Notes: generated from the letters alone by a model not told the origin. DNA of 64,000 nt from Phenylobacterium sp. SCN 70-31 (GCF_001724605.1 NZ_MEEX01000024.1:1-64000); one strand, 5' to 3'; numbered from the stretch's first letter, positions 26,094-35,559 are shown. Made by a program: numbers and translations.

Positions 26094-29000
26094 ACCGGTC
26101 CCAGGCGGTCGCCGCCGTATCCCGCATCGCCTTGGCCGTCGCCCTCGGGCTCGCGGCGACCGCGCCGGCGCGCGCCCAGACGGCGATCACGCCCGACGTC
26201 GGCAACGCCTTCGCGGTAGGCACCACGGTCTCCGACATCGGCGGCGCCATCACCATCGACGGCGGGACGCGCGCCGGCGCCAACCTGTTCCACAGCTTCA
26301 CCCGCTTCGACCTGGGCGTCGGCGCGACCGCGCGCTGGACGGCGGCGGACCCGGGCGGGATCGCGAACGTCGTCAACCGCGTGACCGGCGGCCAGGCCTC
26401 GACGATCGCGGGCACGCTCGATTCCATGGCCCTGCCGAACGCGGCGTTCTGGTTCATCAATCCGGCGGGCGTCGTCTTCGGCGCCGGCGCCCAGGTGAAC
26501 GTGCCCGGCGCGGCGCATTTCTCGACGGCGTCGTACCTCGACTTCGCGGACGGTCAGCGCTTCACCGTCGCCGCGCCCGGCGGCTCGACGCTGTCGGTGG
26601 CCGCCCCCGAGGCCTGGGGCTTCGTCGGCGGCGAGGGCGCCATCTCGATCGCGAACGTGGGCCCCGAGTTCGCCCCGGTCACGGCCGGCCTGGCGTTCAC
26701 GGCGTCAGACGTCGCCGTCGTCGACACCACCTTCGGCGTTCGCGGCCTCGACATGATCGCGGTCGGTGATCTGGCGACGCGCGTCAGCCTTGCCGATCCG
26801 CTCTCGGCCGGGCGAGGGGGCCGGATTCGCCTCGACGGCAGCCGGTTGAGCGTCCAGACCCAGGATGCGGCGGGGGCGCCGCTCCGCGTTTCGGCCGGAG
26901 AGGTTTTGATCTCGGCCGGCAATCTCGTGTCCGACACCGCAGGGATCGGTCGCGGGGGTGATGTTCTGCTGCAGGGTGACCGTGTCGTCGTCGCCCCAGA
27001 CGCCATCGTGATCACGTCCGCGCGCGGCGGCGGAGACGGCGGCGACCTGCTCGTGACGGCCGGAAGCCTCGAGATCGACGCGCGGGGGGCCACGACCACC
27101 ACAGGTTTCGGCGCCGTCTCCTCGGGCGCCGGCGCGGCCGGCGGAATCGCCATCGGGGCCGAGACCATCCGGCTCACGGGCGAGATCGACAATCCCACCG
27201 GCAGCGGCAACGCCTTCATCGGGTCCAACGTCATCGGTTCCGGCGGGGCGGGGGACATCCGGCTTGCGGCCGATCGCCTTGTCATCGACATCGGCCTGAT
27301 CAGTTCGTCCTCGATCGGCGCCGGGGATGGCGGGAACATCAGGATCGACGCCGCGACGCAGGAACTCGGGGCCGCCCTCGTGCTGACCGGCGCGTTTGGC
27401 GGCGGGCGACCTGGTGACGTCCATATCGCAGGCGAGACCATCACGATCTCGGGAGGGTCGTTCGGCGCGGTTCCGGGCGCCAATCAGGAGTCCGGCGCGC
27501 TCTTGATCTCCGCCACACGCAGCCTGGAGGCCGAGGGCGGCGGATTTCAGGCCGTCAGCGCCAGCCCGAATTCGTCCGGCTCCATCACCCTCAGGGCGCC
27601 GTCGGTGTTCCTGTCCCAGAGCCGTATAGACACCCAGGCCTTTGACGAGGGCCTGGCCGGCCAGGTTCTGATCGAGTCCGACTCTCTGCTGCTCGATCGC
27701 GTGGACCTGCGGTCGGACGCCGCGAACGGACCTCGGGCCACCGGCGTCGTGCGGCTGAGTTCCACGGGCGACCTCGTCATGTACCAGGGCGCCTATTCGG
27801 CGAGCGCGTTCGGCGCCGCGAACGGGGGCCGGATCGAGATCGACGGTCGCAACGTCGAGTTGCTGGGCGCCATCGTCCGAACCGACGCCACCGCCTTTGG
27901 CTCGGGCGACGCGGGGCAGGTCGCGATCTCCGCCGAGACGCTACGGCTCGACAACGCCCTCGTCTCGTCCAGCAGCGGCGGCGACGGGCGGGGCGGCGAC
28001 GTGACCCTCACCGCCAGAACGGTCCGGATCGAGAACACCTCCTTCGTACTGTCCGAGTCGAATTTCGCGGGCGACGCCGGCAGCGTCTCGATCGTGGCCG
28101 ACACGCTCGACCTCGCGGACGCCACCATCTCCTCCAGAGCGGACAGAGGCACGGGCAACGCCGGGGCCGTCCGGATCGAGGCGGGCCGACTTTCCATGTT
28201 CGACGCGACGATTTCGTCCGAGTCGCGCACGACGGGCCGGGGCGGGACGGTCGATATCCGGGCGAACGACATCGACCTGGACGGCGGCGGGCGCGAATTC
28301 ACGGGAATATCTTCCGAAGCGCTGAGCCTGGGCGACGCGGGCGACGTCAGGATCGAGGCGAGGAATACGCTGAAGGTCAGGAACCTGGCCTACATCTCGT
28401 CCGCGAGCTTCAGCGCGGCCAGCGCCGGCAACGTGGATATCCGGGGTGGCGAGGTCTCGCTGCTGGGTGGCGGCAATATCACCTCAACGGGCTTCCGAGG
28501 CGGCGACTCCGGCGACATCTCGATCGGTGTGGACAAGCTGCTGGTGCAGGGCGGCGGGGGCGTGAGGTCGTTCATCGCGTCCGCCGCCGACGGCGGCGAG
28601 GGGCATGCGGGCGACGTCGTCATAAACGCCGGGTCGTTGGTGGTGGACGACGGCGCCATCTCGTCCGACACCTTCGGCGCCGGCGACGCCGGTCAGCTGC
28701 GCATCACGGCCAAGGATATCGTTCTCAGGAACGTGGGCAGCATCAGCTCCAGCACGGCCAGCTTCGGCGACGCGGGTTCGGTGGACGTGAAGGCGAGCAG
28801 CCTGGTTCTGGAGGACTTGTCGGTCATCCTGTCGGTGGCCACCTCGATCTCCCAAGGCGCCGCCGGCGCGGTCAGTGTCGCCGCGGACGATGTCGTGGTC
28901 GGCAAGGACGCCGTCATCACGACCGCCACCTTCGGCAGCGGCGACGCCGGGGGCCTCGACATCGTCGCGAAATCCCTGCGGATCGACGGGGGCCAGGTGT

Positions 29001-29803
29001 CGTCGTCGGCTGAAGGGGACGCAACGGGGCGGGCCTCTCGGGTCAGCATCGGCGTCGAGCGGCTCGACGTGCTGAACGGCGGGGCGATCCTCACGCTTTC
29101 GGTCAACCCGAACCACGCGGGTGAAATCGAGATTTCCGCGGGCCAGGCCCGCGTGGATGGACTCGGCTCGATCATCTCCAGCGAGAACTTGTCCGAAGCC
29201 GGCGGCGACGCGGGCACGATCCGGATCCGCGCGCAGAACCTCACCATCGCGAACGGTGGGCGGGTGACCACGAACTCGGTCTCCGGCGCCGCGGGCGACA
29301 TCAACCTGGCGATCCCGCGGCCCGGCATCCTGCTGCTGGAAGGCGCCCGGGCGCCGGGGATCATCCAGACCTCGTCGGGCAGCGCCACGGGCGGCCGGAT
29401 CGCCATTTCGGACCCGCTGGCGATCATCTCCAACGGGGGCAGCATCCTGGCGCTGGGCGAGCTGCGCGGAGCCAACGTCACGATCCAGAGCCGCTATTTC
29501 GTCAACTCCAGCGACCGGGTGAACACCGTGGCCGTGGACGGCGACTTCCGGCTGGAGACCGGCCTCTACGACATCAGCAGCGGGGTGGTGAGCCGCGACC
29601 TGTCGGTGCTGGACGCCTCGCGCGTCCTGCGGGGCCAATGCCCGGCGGCGCGTTCGACCGGCTCGGTCAGCCAGCTCATCACCCGGCCGGTCGGCCCCTA
29701 TGTGCGGGAGGCCGCGCCCGAGGGACTGCGAGCCCCCGATGTCGGCGCCCCCGATGTCCGCACTCCAGATGTCGGCGTCTCGGCGCCGGGAGCCTGCCAT
29801 TGA
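26090..29803 (+). CDS. TpsA: filamentous-haemagglutinin-type two-partner-secretion adhesin
   Basis: A 1237-residue secreted beta-helix protein. The frame is open far upstream through the CHAT gene, but the signal peptide (SRIALAVALGLAATAPARAQ) and the TPS domain fix the start at the TTG at 26090, which overlaps the CHAT stop (TTGA) and has GGGAG seven bases upstream. The TPS domain (residues about 30-150) has NVVNRVTGG and FINPAGVVFG (residue 127 region; NPNG in most relatives). The remainder repeats short GDAGxVxI/SSS units, typical of a right-handed beta-helix. The end carries a Cys pair (QCPAARSTGSVSQL and the final GACH) and an APDVG/APDVR/TPDVG repeat. It is exported through the TpsB encoded next. 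Confidence 0.9.
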   Translation: MNRSQAVAAVSRIALAVALGLAATAPARAQTAITPDVGNAFAVGTTVSDIGGAITIDGGTRAGANLFHSFTRFDLGVGATARWTAADPGGIANVVNRVTGGQASTIAGTLDSMALPNAAFWFINPAGVVFGAGAQVNVPGAAHFSTASYLDFADGQRFTVAAPGGSTLSVAAPEAWGFVGGEGAISIANVGPEFAPVTAGLAFTASDVAVVDTTFGVRGLDMIAVGDLATRVSLADPLSAGRGGRIRLDGSRLSVQTQDAAGAPLRVSAGEVLISAGNLVSDTAGIGRGGDVLLQGDRVVVAPDAIVITSARGGGDGGDLLVTAGSLEIDARGATTTTGFGAVSSGAGAAGGIAIGAETIRLTGEIDNPTGSGNAFIGSNVIGSGGAGDIRLAADRLVIDIGLISSSSIGAGDGGNIRIDAATQELGAALVLTGAFGGGRPGDVHIAGETITISGGSFGAVPGANQESGALLISATRSLEAEGGGFQAVSASPNSSGSITLRAPSVFLSQSRIDTQAFDEGLAGQVLIESDSLLLDRVDLRSDAANGPRATGVVRLSSTGDLVMYQGAYSASAFGAANGGRIEIDGRNVELLGAIVRTDATAFGSGDAGQVAISAETLRLDNALVSSSSGGDGRGGDVTLTARTVRIENTSFVLSESNFAGDAGSVSIVADTLDLADATISSRADRGTGNAGAVRIEAGRLSMFDATISSESRTTGRGGTVDIRANDIDLDGGGREFTGISSEALSLGDAGDVRIEARNTLKVRNLAYISSASFSAASAGNVDIRGGEVSLLGGGNITSTGFRGGDSGDISIGVDKLLVQGGGGVRSFIASAADGGEGHAGDVVINAGSLVVDDGAISSDTFGAGDAGQLRITAKDIVLRNVGSISSSTASFGDAGSVDVKASSLVLEDLSVILSVATSISQGAAGAVSVAADDVVVGKDAVITTATFGSGDAGGLDIVAKSLRIDGGQVSSSAEGDATGRASRVSIGVERLDVLNGGAILTLSVNPNHAGEIEISAGQARVDGLGSIISSENLSEAGGDAGTIRIRAQNLTIANGGRVTTNSVSGAAGDINLAIPRPGILLLEGARAPGIIQTSSGSATGGRIAISDPLAIISNGGSILALGELRGANVTIQSRYFVNSSDRVNTVAVDGDFRLETGLYDISSGVVSRDLSVLDASRVLRGQCPAARSTGSVSQLITRPVGPYVREAAPEGLRAPDVGAPDVRTPDVGVSAPGACH

Positions 29804-31665
29804 GCCTCTCCATCGGACGCCTCGCGCTGCTGGCCTGCGCCGCGCCCACGGTCGCCTGGGCGCAGCCGGCCGGCGATCTCTCCCAGGGACGCACAGGCCC
29901 GGGCGCCGTCCCGCCCGCGACGCCGGCCTACGCCGAACCGTCCGCGGGGCTGCCGAGGCCGCCGGCCGCCGGTGCGTCGCCCGCGCCCGCAGCGACGCTC
30001 GCCGCACCGCTGCGCGAGGTCCGGATCGTCGCCGACGCCCCGGTCGGCCCGGCCGCCCGGCCGCCCGCAGCCTGGCGTCCAGAGGCGGCCAGCGGCGACC
30101 TCTCTCTGTCCCACACGCCCGGCGAAGCGCTGGACGAGGCCTGGGTGCGTCGCCAGTTCGCGGCCAACGGCCTGCCTGACGCGGGCGGCTTCGCCCGCGC
30201 GCTCGCCCTGGTCCAGGTGCTCAACCGCGCCTACCTGGGCGCGGGCTTCATCAATTCCGGCCTCGTGGTGCGGCCCTCGCCCGAGCCCGGGGTTCTCGAC
30301 CTGCGGCTCGTCTACGGTGGCCTCGCCCCGCCCGCGGACGACGTCCCGCCGATCACGGTGGAATGGACGGGCGGCCAGGCCAAGGGCCTTACGGCGGCCT
30401 ACGTCCGCGATCGGATGGCCGCCGCCGGGCGTCGTCCCCTCAGCGCCGCCGATCTGGAGCGCGATTTCCGCCTCCTGGCCGAGGATCCGGCGGTCCGGAC
30501 CGTCAACGCCGACCTGCGTCCCGGCCGTCGACCCGGCGAGGCCAGCCTGGGCCTGGCCATCTATCCGGCCGACCGCTTCGACCTCTATGTCACGGCGGCC
30601 AACAGCCGCTCGCCCTCGGTGGGCGGCGAACGGCTGTCGGCGGGCGGATCGGTCCGCAACGTCCTGGCCGCCGGCGACCTGCTGAGCGGCGAGGCCGGCG
30701 TCACCGACGGCGTCGAGGATTTCACGCTGGGCTACGCCGTCCCGTTCCTGACCCCGCGGACGACAGTCTCGGTCCGCGGGTCCTACAACGACGCGGCGGT
30801 CACCGACACGCCGCTGCTGCCGCTGGACATCTCGGCCCGCGACCGCGCCGTCGAGGCCGGAATCCTTCACAAGGTCTACGAGAGCCCGCTATTGCCCACC
30901 GACCAGCCGGGCCGCTGGTCTTCGGCTCGGACCGTCAGCCTCGGCGCCCAGGTGGCGTGGCGGCGATCCGACACCTTCCTGCTGGGCCAGCGGTTCTCGT
31001 TCGCGCCGGGCGCGGTCGACGGGCGGGCGCAATACACGGTCCTGCGGCTCGTGGCCGACTATGTGGAGCGCAACGTCGACCGGGTGTTCGCCGTCTCGCT
31101 CACGGGCGTCCAGGGGCTGGAGGGCACGCGCACCGACATCCCCGGCCTCCCGACACCCAAGAAGGGCTTCCACACCGCCCTGGTCCAGGTGAACTACGCG
31201 CGCCGCCTCCCGGACTACGGCGTCGAGCTGCGGGCGCGTCTCTCGGGCCAGTGGGCCGACAGCGTCCTCTACTCGGGCGAGCGCTTCACGGCGGGCGGCG
31301 AGTACACGGTGCGGGGCTATCGCGAAAATCTGGTCCTGGCCGACAAGGGGCTGGTCGGATCGGTGGAGGTCGCGCGGGCGATCCGGTTCGGCCGGCCGGC
31401 CGGCGGTCGCGCCTTCGACTGGGGCGCCTTCACCGTCTCGGCCTTCGCCGACGGCGCCTACATGCGCAATCATGAACCGCCCCAGCCGGTGAAGACCCTC
31501 TATTCGGTGGGAACCTCCCTGGCCTGGACGCCGTCGGATGCGCTGTCCGCCCGCATCACCTATGCGAAGTCCCTGAAGGACGTCGAGACGGCGGGCCGGC
31601 GCGACCTCCAGGACCGCGGTCTGCAGTTCCGCGTGACCACCAGGCCGCTGCGCTGGTTCCGCTGA
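29800..31665 (+). CDS. TpsB: ShlB/FhaC-type outer-membrane transporter
   Basis: A 621-residue Omp85-superfamily transporter that secretes the TpsA passenger. Signal peptide at about 1-22 (GRLALLACAAPTVAWAQ), a proline/alanine-rich linker, a POTRA region (about 100-250, including GFINSGLVVRPSP and AVRTVNADLRPG), then the 16-strand barrel (GGEYTVRGYRENLVLADKG is the conserved secretion motif VRGY). The start is the TTG at 29800, overlapping the TpsA stop as TTGA. The junction GGGAGCCTGCCATTGA closely matches the one at the CHAT-TpsA boundary. The C-terminal residue is not aromatic-plus-Phe but RWFR. Confidence 0.92.
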   Translation: MSLSIGRLALLACAAPTVAWAQPAGDLSQGRTGPGAVPPATPAYAEPSAGLPRPPAAGASPAPAATLAAPLREVRIVADAPVGPAARPPAAWRPEAASGDLSLSHTPGEALDEAWVRRQFAANGLPDAGGFARALALVQVLNRAYLGAGFINSGLVVRPSPEPGVLDLRLVYGGLAPPADDVPPITVEWTGGQAKGLTAAYVRDRMAAAGRRPLSAADLERDFRLLAEDPAVRTVNADLRPGRRPGEASLGLAIYPADRFDLYVTAANSRSPSVGGERLSAGGSVRNVLAAGDLLSGEAGVTDGVEDFTLGYAVPFLTPRTTVSVRGSYNDAAVTDTPLLPLDISARDRAVEAGILHKVYESPLLPTDQPGRWSSARTVSLGAQVAWRRSDTFLLGQRFSFAPGAVDGRAQYTVLRLVADYVERNVDRVFAVSLTGVQGLEGTRTDIPGLPTPKKGFHTALVQVNYARRLPDYGVELRARLSGQWADSVLYSGERFTAGGEYTVRGYRENLVLADKGLVGSVEVARAIRFGRPAGGRAFDWGAFTVSAFADGAYMRNHEPPQPVKTLYSVGTSLAWTPSDALSARITYAKSLKDVETAGRRDLQDRGLQFRVTTRPLRWFR

Positions 31666-31784
31666 CGCAGGGTGAGGGATGTGGCCGGCGGCCGCGCTCG
31701 GGTGTGGCCGCCCGGGACGTCTGACGCTACCGTCCCGCCCGAGTGGAACGAAGAGGGCGCCTGGGCGCCGAGGGGAAGAACGCC

Positions 31785-32765
31785 ATGATCAAGACCCGTA
31801 TCACCGAAATGTTCGGCGTGGAGACGCCGCTCGTCATGGGCGGCATGACCGGGGTGGGCTATGCGCCGCTGGTGGCCGCGGTGGCCAACGCCGGCGCGCT
31901 GGGCTTCATCACCGCCCACCATTCGCAGTCGGCCGAGGAGCTCCACAAGGAGATCCAGCGCTGCCGCGACCTGACCGACAAGCCGTTCGGCGTGAACCTG
32001 ACGTTGCTGCCGTCGCTGAACCCCATCCCCTACGACGAGTATCGCCAGGCGATCATCGAGAGCGGGATCAAGATCGTCGAGACCGCGGGCCGCGCGCCCG
32101 TCGACCATCTGCCGGCCTTCAAGGAAGCGGGCGTGAAGGTGATCCACAAGTGCACCTCGGTCCGCCACTCGATCTCGGCGGTGAAGCACGGCGTGGACGT
32201 GATCTCGATCGACGGTTTCGAATGCGCGGGCCACCCCGGCGAGGACGACATCGGCCTCATCGTCCTGCTGCCCGCGACGGTGGACGCGGTGAACGTGCCG
32301 GTCATCGCCTCGGGCGGCATGGCCGACGGCCGCAGCCTGGTCGCCGCGTTGGCCCTGGGCGCCGAGGGCGTCAACATGGGCACCCGCTTCATGGCCACCC
32401 AGGAGTGCGCCATCCATGAGAACGTCAAGAAGAAGATCGTCGAGAACACCGAGCGCGACACGCTCCTCACCAACCGCACCCTGCGCAACACCAGCCGCGT
32501 GGCGCGCAACGCCATCTCGGAAGAGGTGGTGAAGATTCAGACCGATCCGACCAAGACCATCGAGGACGTCCGCCACCTGGTGGCCGGCGTGCGGGGCCGC
32601 ACCAACGTTCTGGGCCAGGGCGACACCGACGGCGGCATCTGGACGGTCGGCCAGGCCCAGGGCCTGATCCACGACATTCCCACCTGCAAGGAGATGGTGG
32701 CCAACATCATGCGCCAGGCCGAAGCGCTGCTGGAATCCAACGCCAAGCGCCGCGTCGCCGCCTGA
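31785..32765 (+). CDS. Nitronate monooxygenase / NAD(P)H flavin oxidoreductase family
   Basis: A 326-residue FMN-dependent TIM-barrel enzyme of the 2-nitropropane dioxygenase family. Seen: TPLVMGGMTGVGYAPLVAAVANAGALGFI (N-terminal FMN side), KPFGVNLTLLP, SIDGFECAGHPGEDD (the conserved HP region), PVIASGGMADGRSL and ALALGAEGVNMGTRFMATQE (phosphate binding). The ATG follows AGGGGAAG. It stands alone, with a hairpin-bearing repeat element just after its stop. Members oxidise nitronates or reduce enones and quinones; the exact reaction is not predictable here. Confidence 0.88.
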   Translation: MIKTRITEMFGVETPLVMGGMTGVGYAPLVAAVANAGALGFITAHHSQSAEELHKEIQRCRDLTDKPFGVNLTLLPSLNPIPYDEYRQAIIESGIKIVETAGRAPVDHLPAFKEAGVKVIHKCTSVRHSISAVKHGVDVISIDGFECAGHPGEDDIGLIVLLPATVDAVNVPVIASGGMADGRSLVAALALGAEGVNMGTRFMATQECAIHENVKKKIVENTERDTLLTNRTLRNTSRVARNAISEEVVKIQTDPTKTIEDVRHLVAGVRGRTNVLGQGDTDGGIWTVGQAQGLIHDIPTCKEMVANIMRQAEALLESNAKRRVAA

Positions 32766-32779
32766 ACCCCGGGTCTCCG

Positions 32780-32914
32780 GAGCCTCCGCACGAGCGGAGG
32801 CTCTGTCATCCAGCGACGGACCAACACCGACCATCACGGACCGGGCGGGCGGATGTCCGTGTTGGACCGTGATGGTTCGTGGTTCCTGGAGTGTGGACGT
32901 CGCCGCTTCGCGGC
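32780..32914. repeat. Dispersed palindromic repeat, copy A
   Basis: It begins with a perfect 10-bp stem and 4-base loop (GAGCCTCCGC-ACGA-GCGGAGGCTC, 32780-32803), followed by GACCATCACGGAC-type repeats and their inverse, and ends in CGCCGCTTCGCGGC. The stem-loop is base-for-base identical to the one at 57018-57041, and the rest is the same arrangement in diverged form. It sits between convergent genes, 15 bases after a stop codon, and may act as a two-way terminator. Confidence 0.7.
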
Positions 32915-32926
32915 CTCGGCGGCGCC

Positions 32927-33709
32927 TCAGTCCAGTATCGCCACCGCCCGGATCCAGCCGGCCGAGGCGCCGGCGATCTTCACCGGGAAGCACGACAGGA
33001 CGAAGCCGGTCGCGGGCAGGGCCTCCAGGTTCGTCAGCTTCTCGATCTGGTAGTATTCGCGCAGCCGCCCGGCCTTGTGGCCCTCCCAGATGATCCTGGG
33101 GTCCCGGCGCTCGGCCCAGCGGCGGGCGGTGTGCGAGAACGGCGCGTCCCATGACCAGGCGTCGGTTCCCACCACCTTCACGCCCCGCTCGGTGAGGTAG
33201 AGCGTGGCCGCTTCGCCCATGCCGCAGCCCTTGTGGATGTAGCCGGGGTCGCCGTAGGCCGCGCCCGCGGCGGTGTTCACCAGCACGATGTCCAGCGGCT
33301 TCAGCGTGTGGCCGATCCGCGCCAGCTCGGCCTCCACGTCGGCCGCCGTCGCCACATAGCCGTCGGCGAACCCGCGGAAATCCAGTTTCACGCCCGGCTG
33401 GAGGAAGTATTCCAGCGGCCCCTCGTCGATCGTCGGCGCCCGGCGGGTCCCCACCGCCTGGTCGGTGGTGGAGTGGAAGTGCCACGGCGCGTCCATGTGG
33501 GTGCCGTTGTGGGTGGACAGCCGGACCTGCTCCACGGCCCAGCCTTCGCCGTCGGGCAGGTCGTCCGCCTCCAGGCCGGGGAAGAAGCCGGCGATCTGTC
33601 CGACGGTCTCCTTGTGGCGGGAGTAGGAGATGCTGGGCCGCATCACGTCGGGGTCCGAGATGATGTCGTTGGTGATCGGGATCGACAGGTCCACCAGCCG
33701 CCGCGCCAT
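32927..33709 (-). CDS. Cyclase-family metal-dependent hydrolase (kynurenine formamidase-like)
   Basis: A 260-residue protein of the cyclase family (PF04199 type), which contains bacterial kynurenine formamidase and isatin hydrolase. The metal-binding signature HNGTHMDAPWHF is present, with VLVNTAAG, KGCGMGEAATLYL and VGTDAWSWD as later family elements. The family hydrolyses amides or lactams, often of aromatic degradation products. It is divergent from the sugar transferase at 33940 and convergent with the nitronate monooxygenase-like gene, so no operon partner indicates its substrate. Confidence 0.9.
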   Translation of the reverse strand: MARRLVDLSIPITNDIISDPDVMRPSISYSRHKETVGQIAGFFPGLEADDLPDGEGWAVEQVRLSTHNGTHMDAPWHFHSTTDQAVGTRRAPTIDEGPLEYFLQPGVKLDFRGFADGYVATAADVEAELARIGHTLKPLDIVLVNTAAGAAYGDPGYIHKGCGMGEAATLYLTERGVKVVGTDAWSWDAPFSHTARRWAERRDPRIIWEGHKAGRLREYYQIEKLTNLEALPATGFVLSCFPVKIAGASAGWIRAVAILD

Positions 33710-33906
33710 CGTCTTGCTCCTCCCCGGCTCTTTTCTGTGCGGCGACCCTCCCCCGAACCGATTTTTCCGGCAAGTGGCCGCATCTCCGGAACTTCGAGGC
33801 CAGCTCGGGGTTTGCGGTGGAGGTCGGGCCGGAGGCGGGCCGGAAACGCGGCGATGCGCGCCAGGGCCGGAGAACCGGTTCGGGCGCGCGCGGACGCGCC
33901 GGTTTC

Positions 33907-33920
33907 ACATGCGCGCATGT
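33907..33920. promoter_or_regulatory. Perfect 14-bp palindrome in a divergent promoter region
   Basis: ACATGCGCGCATGT is self-complementary over 14 bases. It lies about 20 bases before the sugar transferase start and some 200 bases upstream of the cyclase gene. It could be an operator for a dimeric regulator; none is encoded adjacent. Confidence 0.35.
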
Positions 33921-33939
33921 TGGGGTGGGCTCTGCGGTC

Positions 33940-34578
33940 GTGTTGAAGATCCTCCTGCCGCATCGGCGGCCGACCCTGCGAAGGGTGGCCGCCAGCCGGC
34001 GAAAGCGCCTGTTCGACCTCATGGTCGCCGGAACCGCGCTCCTGACCTTTCTGCCTCTCCTCCTGCTGATCGGCACGGCGATCTGGATGGAGAGTCCGGG
34101 ACCGATCCTGTTCCGCCAGCAGCGGACGGGCCTCGACGGCCGGCCGTTCCGGATCTTCAAGTTCCGCACCATGCGCGTGCTGGAGGACGGGCGGGCGGTG
34201 GTCCAGGCGGCGCGCGGCGATGCGCGGATCACGCCTCTGGGCGCCGTACTGCGGCGGATGAGCCTCGACGAACTGCCCCAGCTCCTGAACGTGCTGCGCG
34301 GCGACATGTCGATCGTCGGACCCCGGCCGCACGCGCTCGCCCATGACGCGGCCTGGGCCGAACGGGTCCCGGGTTACGCCGGCCGGTTCCGCGCCCGCCC
34401 CGGGCTGACCGGCGCCGCCCAGGTCGGGGGACATCGCGGCGAGATCGCCGACGATGCGGCCCTGCTGGCCCGGATCGCGGCCGACAACGCCTACATCGAC
34501 CGCTGGCGGTTCCGCGACGACCTGATCCTGGTGGCCCGCACCGTCCCGCTGCTCTTCGGAGACGAACGCGCCTTCTAG
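33940..34578 (+). CDS. Sugar transferase (undecaprenyl-phosphate glycosyl-1-phosphate type)
   Basis: A 212-residue bacterial sugar transferase, the enzyme class that starts exopolysaccharide repeat synthesis by moving a sugar-1-phosphate onto undecaprenyl phosphate. Seen in order: KRLFDLMVAGTALLTFLPLLLLIG (membrane hairpin), GPILFRQQRTGLDGRPFRIFKFRTM, SLDELPQLLNVLRGDMSIVGPRP and ARPGLTGAAQV, all family hallmarks. The protein is the short PglC-like core with no extra N-terminal membrane domain. I use the GTG at 33940, since upstream codons are not conserved in character. No glycosyltransferases or flippase lie nearby, so it is an orphan initiator here. Confidence 0.9.
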   Translation: MLKILLPHRRPTLRRVAASRRKRLFDLMVAGTALLTFLPLLLLIGTAIWMESPGPILFRQQRTGLDGRPFRIFKFRTMRVLEDGRAVVQAARGDARITPLGAVLRRMSLDELPQLLNVLRGDMSIVGPRPHALAHDAAWAERVPGYAGRFRARPGLTGAAQVGGHRGEIADDAALLARIAADNAYIDRWRFRDDLILVARTVPLLFGDERAF

Positions 34579-34650
34579 GTGAGGCGCCACAGGCTTCCAC
34601 GGCGCGTTCGGAGGTTGACGGCGGCCCCTTCGCCACGCCTAAGGGCGCCC

Positions 34651-35559
34651 GTGTCGCCCTCCGCCTCTCCTCCGACCTCCAATGTCGTCCTGGGCATCGC
34701 CTATCGCGTGGCGGCGATGGCCTGCATGGCCGTGCTGTCGGCGCTGGTGAAGTGGACGGGCTCTCGCGGCGTGCCGGTCTTCGAGATCATCCTGTTCCGC
34801 AACCTCTTCGCCTTCCTGCCGCTCGGTCTCTACATCTGGCGCACCACCGGCTTTGAGGTCCTCAAGACCCGTCGGCCTCTCGGCCATTTCGCACGGGCCA
34901 CCGTCGGTCTCTTCGGGATGGTGTGCGGGTTTTCGGCGGTCCAGTACCTGCCGCTCACCGAGGCGACGGCGCTCCAGTTCACCTCGCCGCTCTTCATGAC
35001 CGCCCTGTCGGCGATGCTGCTGTCCGAGAAGGTGGGCCGCCATCGCTGGGCCGCCGTGTGCGTGGGCTTTCTCGGCGTCCTGATGATGGCGCGGCCGTTG
35101 CCGGGCCAGATGAACGTGCCCGGAGTCACCCTGGGTATCCTGGCCGCTCTGGGCGCCGCCGGAGCGATGGTCGCCATCCGCCAGATCTCGGACACCGAGC
35201 GCGGCGCCACCATCGTCTTCTACTTCACGCTCGGCGGGGTGGTGATCGGGCTGATCGGCTCGCTGTTCCACTGGGTGACGCCCGATCCCCTCACGCTCGC
35301 CATGCTGGTGCTGGCCGGGGTGATCGGCGGCGTCGGCCAGCTTTTCCTCACTGAGGCGTTGCGGCAGGCGCCCGTGGGGGTGATCGCGCCGTTCGACTAC
35401 ACCCAGCTCGTGTGGGCCGCGCTGCTCGGACTGGTGATCTGGGGCGAACTGCCCCATCCGCTCACCCTCGTCGGCGCGGTGGTGGTCGCGGGCAGCGGCG
35501 TCTACATCCTGCATCGGGAGCTGCGGCGCTACCGCGCTCCGGAGAGCGGGCCGAATTGA
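34651..35559 (+). CDS. EamA/DMT-family membrane transporter
   Basis: A 302-residue drug/metabolite transporter with about ten membrane helices in two EamA repeats. The first repeat holds LFRNLFAFLPLGLYIW and YLPLTEATALQFTSPLFMTALSA, the second VIGGVGQLFLTEALRQAPVGVIAPFDYTQ. The GTG at 34651 has AAGGG six bases upstream; the frame is open to 34579 but adds an arginine-rich, unlikely leader. Proteins of this sort export or import small metabolites. The substrate is unknown. Confidence 0.9.
   Translation: MSPSASPPTSNVVLGIAYRVAAMACMAVLSALVKWTGSRGVPVFEIILFRNLFAFLPLGLYIWRTTGFEVLKTRRPLGHFARATVGLFGMVCGFSAVQYLPLTEATALQFTSPLFMTALSAMLLSEKVGRHRWAAVCVGFLGVLMMARPLPGQMNVPGVTLGILAALGAAGAMVAIRQISDTERGATIVFYFTLGGVVIGLIGSLFHWVTPDPLTLAMLVLAGVIGGVGQLFLTEALRQAPVGVIAPFDYTQLVWAALLGLVIWGELPHPLTLVGAVVVAGSGVYILHRELRRYRAPESGPN

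Noticed and set aside
31560..34307. Very long minus-strand open frame (915 codons) across several genes
   Set aside because: It is antisense to the end of TpsB and the nitronate monooxygenase-like gene and reads arginine-rich sequence; it is an effect of high GC, as are the long frames at 4460-6742 and 13718-15985 (minus) and 39084-41435 (plus).
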